A DNA stretch of 7,336 nt from Myroides sp. (GTDB lineage: Bacteria > Bacteroidota > Bacteroidia > Flavobacteriales > Flavobacteriaceae): positions 1-7,336 of the forward strand of contig JAHAYQ010000066.1 of NCBI GenBank assembly GCA_018384465.1. The letters run 5' to 3'. The notes under the pieces are model-generated. The model did no database searches. It was not told where the DNA came from and saw only the letters and a list, made by a program, of their open reading frames with translations. Each line of letters starts with the position of its first letter. Position 1 is the first letter of the stretch. This document shows, one piece after another, positions 5,122-7,336 of the stretch. The position numbers and the translations under genes are program-made.

Positions 5122-6704
5122 TGTTACCCAAAAAAAATCCAACAGAAACACTTGCATGGCAAAAATTGCGCGAGCACTTTTATGAAATTCAATTTGTAAA
5201 AATGCAAGAACTTTTTAGTCAAAACACTAATCGTATACAAGAGTTTCATATCGTATGGAACGATTTTTTAATTGATTTCTCTAAGAACAGAATAACTCCA
5301 AAAACCTTAGAATTATTAGTTGACCTGGCAGAACAAACCGGATTAAAACAAGGTATAAATGCGTTAGTAAACGGAGCTACAATTAACGAAACAGAAAACA
5401 GAAAAGTATTACATACCGATTTACGAGCTGTAAGTAACTTAAAAAATAAAGAAGTAGCAAACGCATTGCAGTTAATGCAGCAGTTTTGTGATCAAGTTAT
5501 AAAAGGCGAATTAAAAGGATCAACAGGTAAGGCTTTTACCGATGTAATTAATATTGGAATTGGCGGTTCAGATTTAGGTCCGAAACTAGTTACCGAAGCT
5601 TTGGCAGATTATAAAAATCACTTAAACGTTCATTATATATCAAACATTGATAACGATAGTATTACCTCGCTAAAAAATAATTTACAGGCCGAAACTACAT
5701 TAATTATTATTGTTTCTAAATCGTTTACTACGTTAGAAACCATAAGCAATGCCGATATTTTTAAACAGTGGTTGTTAGAAACAGGCTTGCGAACCGAAGA
5801 TCATTTAGTAGCCGTATCGTCTAATATAGAAGAGGCGGTAAAATATGGTGTTGAGTCGCAAAACATTTTTCCAATGTGGGATTATGTCGGAGGGCGGTAT
5901 TCGTTGTGGAGTGCAGTAGGTTTAAGTACCGCATTGTCTATAGGCTTTAAGCATTTCAAACAATTGTTAGAAGGCGCCGAACAAATGGATCGTCATTTTA
6001 CTGACACCCCATTTAAAGATAATATTCCTGTGGTGTTAGCCTTGCTTTCGGTTTGGTATAATAATTTCTTTTGTTTTGAAACCGAAGCTGTAATTCCGTA
6101 TGTTGATAAACTAAAAATGTTGCCCGCATACTTACAGCAGGTAATGATGGAAAGTAATGGAAAAAATGTAGACAGACAAGGAAATCCTGTGAATTATGAA
6201 ACCGGAACTATTGTTTGGGGAGAAGTAGGGACCAATTCACAACACGCTTTTTTTCAATTATTTCATCAGGGAACAAAAATTATTCCAACTGACTTTATAG
6301 GTTTTGTGAATCCGTTTTACCCAAGTGATCTGCACGATTTATTAATGGCAAATTTCTTTGCACAAACCGAAGCTTTAATGAATGGTAAGGAAGGAATTTA
6401 TCAAACCGATAAAATCAATGATAACAATGCCGTGTATAAAGAATTTAAAGGTAACCGACCGTCAAATACTATTTTAATTGATAAGCTTACACCAAAATCA
6501 TTAGGAAGTTTATTGGCGATGTACGAACACAAAACTTTTGTGCAAGGTTTTATTTGGAATATTTATAGTTTTGATCAATTTGGAGTAGAATACGGCAAGG
6601 TTTTGGCGAACAATATTAAAGCAGAATTACAAGACGGAAATATAAAACAACACGATTGTTCAACGAATTTTTTATTGAATCATTATTTAAAAATTAGAAA
6701 ATAA
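5121..6704 (+). CDS. pgi: Glucose-6-phosphate isomerase
   Basis: This cytoplasmic enzyme interconverts glucose 6-phosphate and fructose 6-phosphate in glycolysis and gluconeogenesis, normally as a dimer. The 527-residue product is full length for the family, a little shorter than the E. coli enzyme. Clear motifs in order: IGIGGSDLGP (145-154), the phosphate-binding SKSFTTLET (199-207), signature 1 DYVGGRYSLWSAVG (254-267, Arg259 catalytic), MMESNGK (342-348, Glu344 catalytic base), SQHAFFQL (373-380, His375 ring opening), and signature 2 FIWNIYSFDQFGVEYGK (477-493, Lys493 in the active site). All key residues are present. Its ATG overlaps the stop of the peptidase gene by one base (TAATG at 5119-5123) and no Shine-Dalgarno precedes it. 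It is the last gene of the operon; the terminator at 6712-6747 starts 7 bases after its stop. Confidence 0.98.
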   Translation: MLPKKNPTETLAWQKLREHFYEIQFVKMQELFSQNTNRIQEFHIVWNDFLIDFSKNRITPKTLELLVDLAEQTGLKQGINALVNGATINETENRKVLHTDLRAVSNLKNKEVANALQLMQQFCDQVIKGELKGSTGKAFTDVINIGIGGSDLGPKLVTEALADYKNHLNVHYISNIDNDSITSLKNNLQAETTLIIIVSKSFTTLETISNADIFKQWLLETGLRTEDHLVAVSSNIEEAVKYGVESQNIFPMWDYVGGRYSLWSAVGLSTALSIGFKHFKQLLEGAEQMDRHFTDTPFKDNIPVVLALLSVWYNNFFCFETEAVIPYVDKLKMLPAYLQQVMMESNGKNVDRQGNPVNYETGTIVWGEVGTNSQHAFFQLFHQGTKIIPTDFIGFVNPFYPSDLHDLLMANFFAQTEALMNGKEGIYQTDKINDNNAVYKEFKGNRPSNTILIDKLTPKSLGSLLAMYEHKTFVQGFIWNIYSFDQFGVEYGKVLANNIKAELQDGNIKQHDCSTNFLLNHYLKIRK

Positions 6705-6711
6705 AAGAAAC

Positions 6712-6747
6712 AAAAAAACCATTTTACTATCGCAAAATGGTTTTTTT
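6712..6747. terminator. Bidirectional intrinsic terminator between converging genes
   Basis: Bases 6712-6725 pair perfectly with 6734-6747 (14 pairs) around an eight-base loop. The core is ACCATTTT/AAAATGGT, flanked by seven A and seven T, so each strand ends in a U run. It lies between pgi (stop at 6704) and the minus-strand barrel gene (stop at 6764) and should serve both. Confidence 0.92.
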
Positions 6748-6763
6748 ATGTGTATAATTACCA

Positions 6764-7324
6764 TTAAAAACGGTAACCAATATTAATACCGGCATTTAAT
6801 TCTATACCCATAAATTCTTTAGCAACATCTTCGTTAAAGTTTCTGCCAATGTTCACGAAAGGGGAAACTGTAAACGCATCGTTTTTAACCAATTTGTAAC
6901 CTGCACCTACTCCGATAATAAATGAATTCATATCGGTTTTAAATCTTTGGTAAACACCTTCGGCAACTTTTTTATCTTGCTCGTAATCACCAAAACGATA
7001 TTTTAAGAACGGTTGTGCGTAAAAGCCCGATGCGTGTTCGCCTTCTTTACCTCCAAAATAAAAACTGTAGTTCACAGCAATGGCATTGGTATTGAATTGT
7101 TTAAACTTTCCTGCTTTTTTATTTTGTCCGTAGTACGAAAAACGATCGTTAATTAATAAATCAACTCCTACCGATTGGTCTTGATCAATAAAATGCTCGT
7201 AACCTATTTCAACCGACTGGTTTACAATGGTGTTGAAAATATTTAATTCTACCTCGTTTAATGCTTGTGCTTGTACGTTTGCTGTACCAATTAATGCACA
7301 AATGGCAATTGCTACTTTTTTCAT
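6764..7324 (-). CDS. Small outer-membrane beta-barrel protein
   Basis: The product is 186 residues. Residues 1-19 form a signal peptide with a VQA cleavage site before Gln20. The mature part alternates short amphipathic strands with polar loops (for example 34-45, 51-57, 80-90, 99-110, 133-145, 151-160, 171-185), enough for about eight strands, and it ends in GYRF with a terminal phenylalanine, the usual mark for insertion by the BAM machinery. It resembles the broad OmpA/OmpW-like or porin-family barrels that are numerous in flavobacteria; no substrate or partner can be read from it. Its stop faces the shared terminator at 6712-6747. Only 12 bases upstream of the start are in the window, so its promoter is not visible. 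Confidence 0.8.
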   Translation of the reverse strand: MKKVAIAICALIGTANVQAQALNEVELNIFNTIVNQSVEIGYEHFIDQDQSVGVDLLINDRFSYYGQNKKAGKFKQFNTNAIAVNYSFYFGGKEGEHASGFYAQPFLKYRFGDYEQDKKVAEGVYQRFKTDMNSFIIGVGAGYKLVKNDAFTVSPFVNIGRNFNEDVAKEFMGIELNAGINIGYRF

Positions 7325-7336
7325 ATCACTATAATT

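Overview
The window looks like chromosomal DNA from a member of the Bacteroidota, most likely Flavobacteriaceae (a Flavobacterium- or Myroides-like organism). The reasons are the low GC content, Bacteroidetes-type promoter elements (TAnnTTTG), mostly absent Shine-Dalgarno sequences, two lipoproteins with short lipoboxes, and closest-looking protein families that are typical of flavobacteria. No transposase, integrase, CRISPR array, tRNA or rRNA is visible. The genus is an inference from memory of these families, not a database result.

Left part (1-662). The window opens inside the 3' end of hpd (4-hydroxyphenylpyruvate dioxygenase, tyrosine catabolism). The frame carries a TAA at 22-24 where the family has a tyrosine, just before the second iron-ligand histidine. 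The following 123 codons are intact and family-like, so this is either a fresh nonsense mutation or a base error. Between hpd and the next gene lies a non-coding stretch with a perfect -7 promoter element (478-485), three hairpins and a strong intrinsic terminator (571-600). I read this as a candidate small RNA of about 110-115 nt. A second terminator (615-645) serves the minus-strand genes.

Minus-strand pair (663-2007). A 333-residue lipoprotein with an unusual C-terminal domain (12 cysteines in 49 residues, including a CxxHDxxC motif) is followed 4 nt downstream by a 112-residue protein with three membrane segments. Neither has a function I recognise. They look like an accessory pair placed between housekeeping genes.

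Plus-strand operon (2172-6704). Four genes follow one promoter (2125-2153): a secreted DUF3108 protein, tryptophan 2,3-dioxygenase, an M23-type peptidoglycan peptidase lipoprotein, and glucose-6-phosphate isomerase (pgi). All three junctions are the same one-base stop/start overlap, TAATG, which suggests translational coupling of functionally unrelated proteins (envelope, tryptophan catabolism, cell wall, glycolysis). A long bidirectional hairpin terminator (6712-6747) ends the operon and also the converging gene on the minus strand.

Right end (6764-7324). A minus-strand gene encodes a small outer-membrane beta-barrel protein. Its start is inside the window, but its promoter is cut off.

The best candidates for something undescribed are the cysteine-rich lipoprotein with its membrane partner and the putative small RNA. 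The broken hpd is the clearest anomaly.
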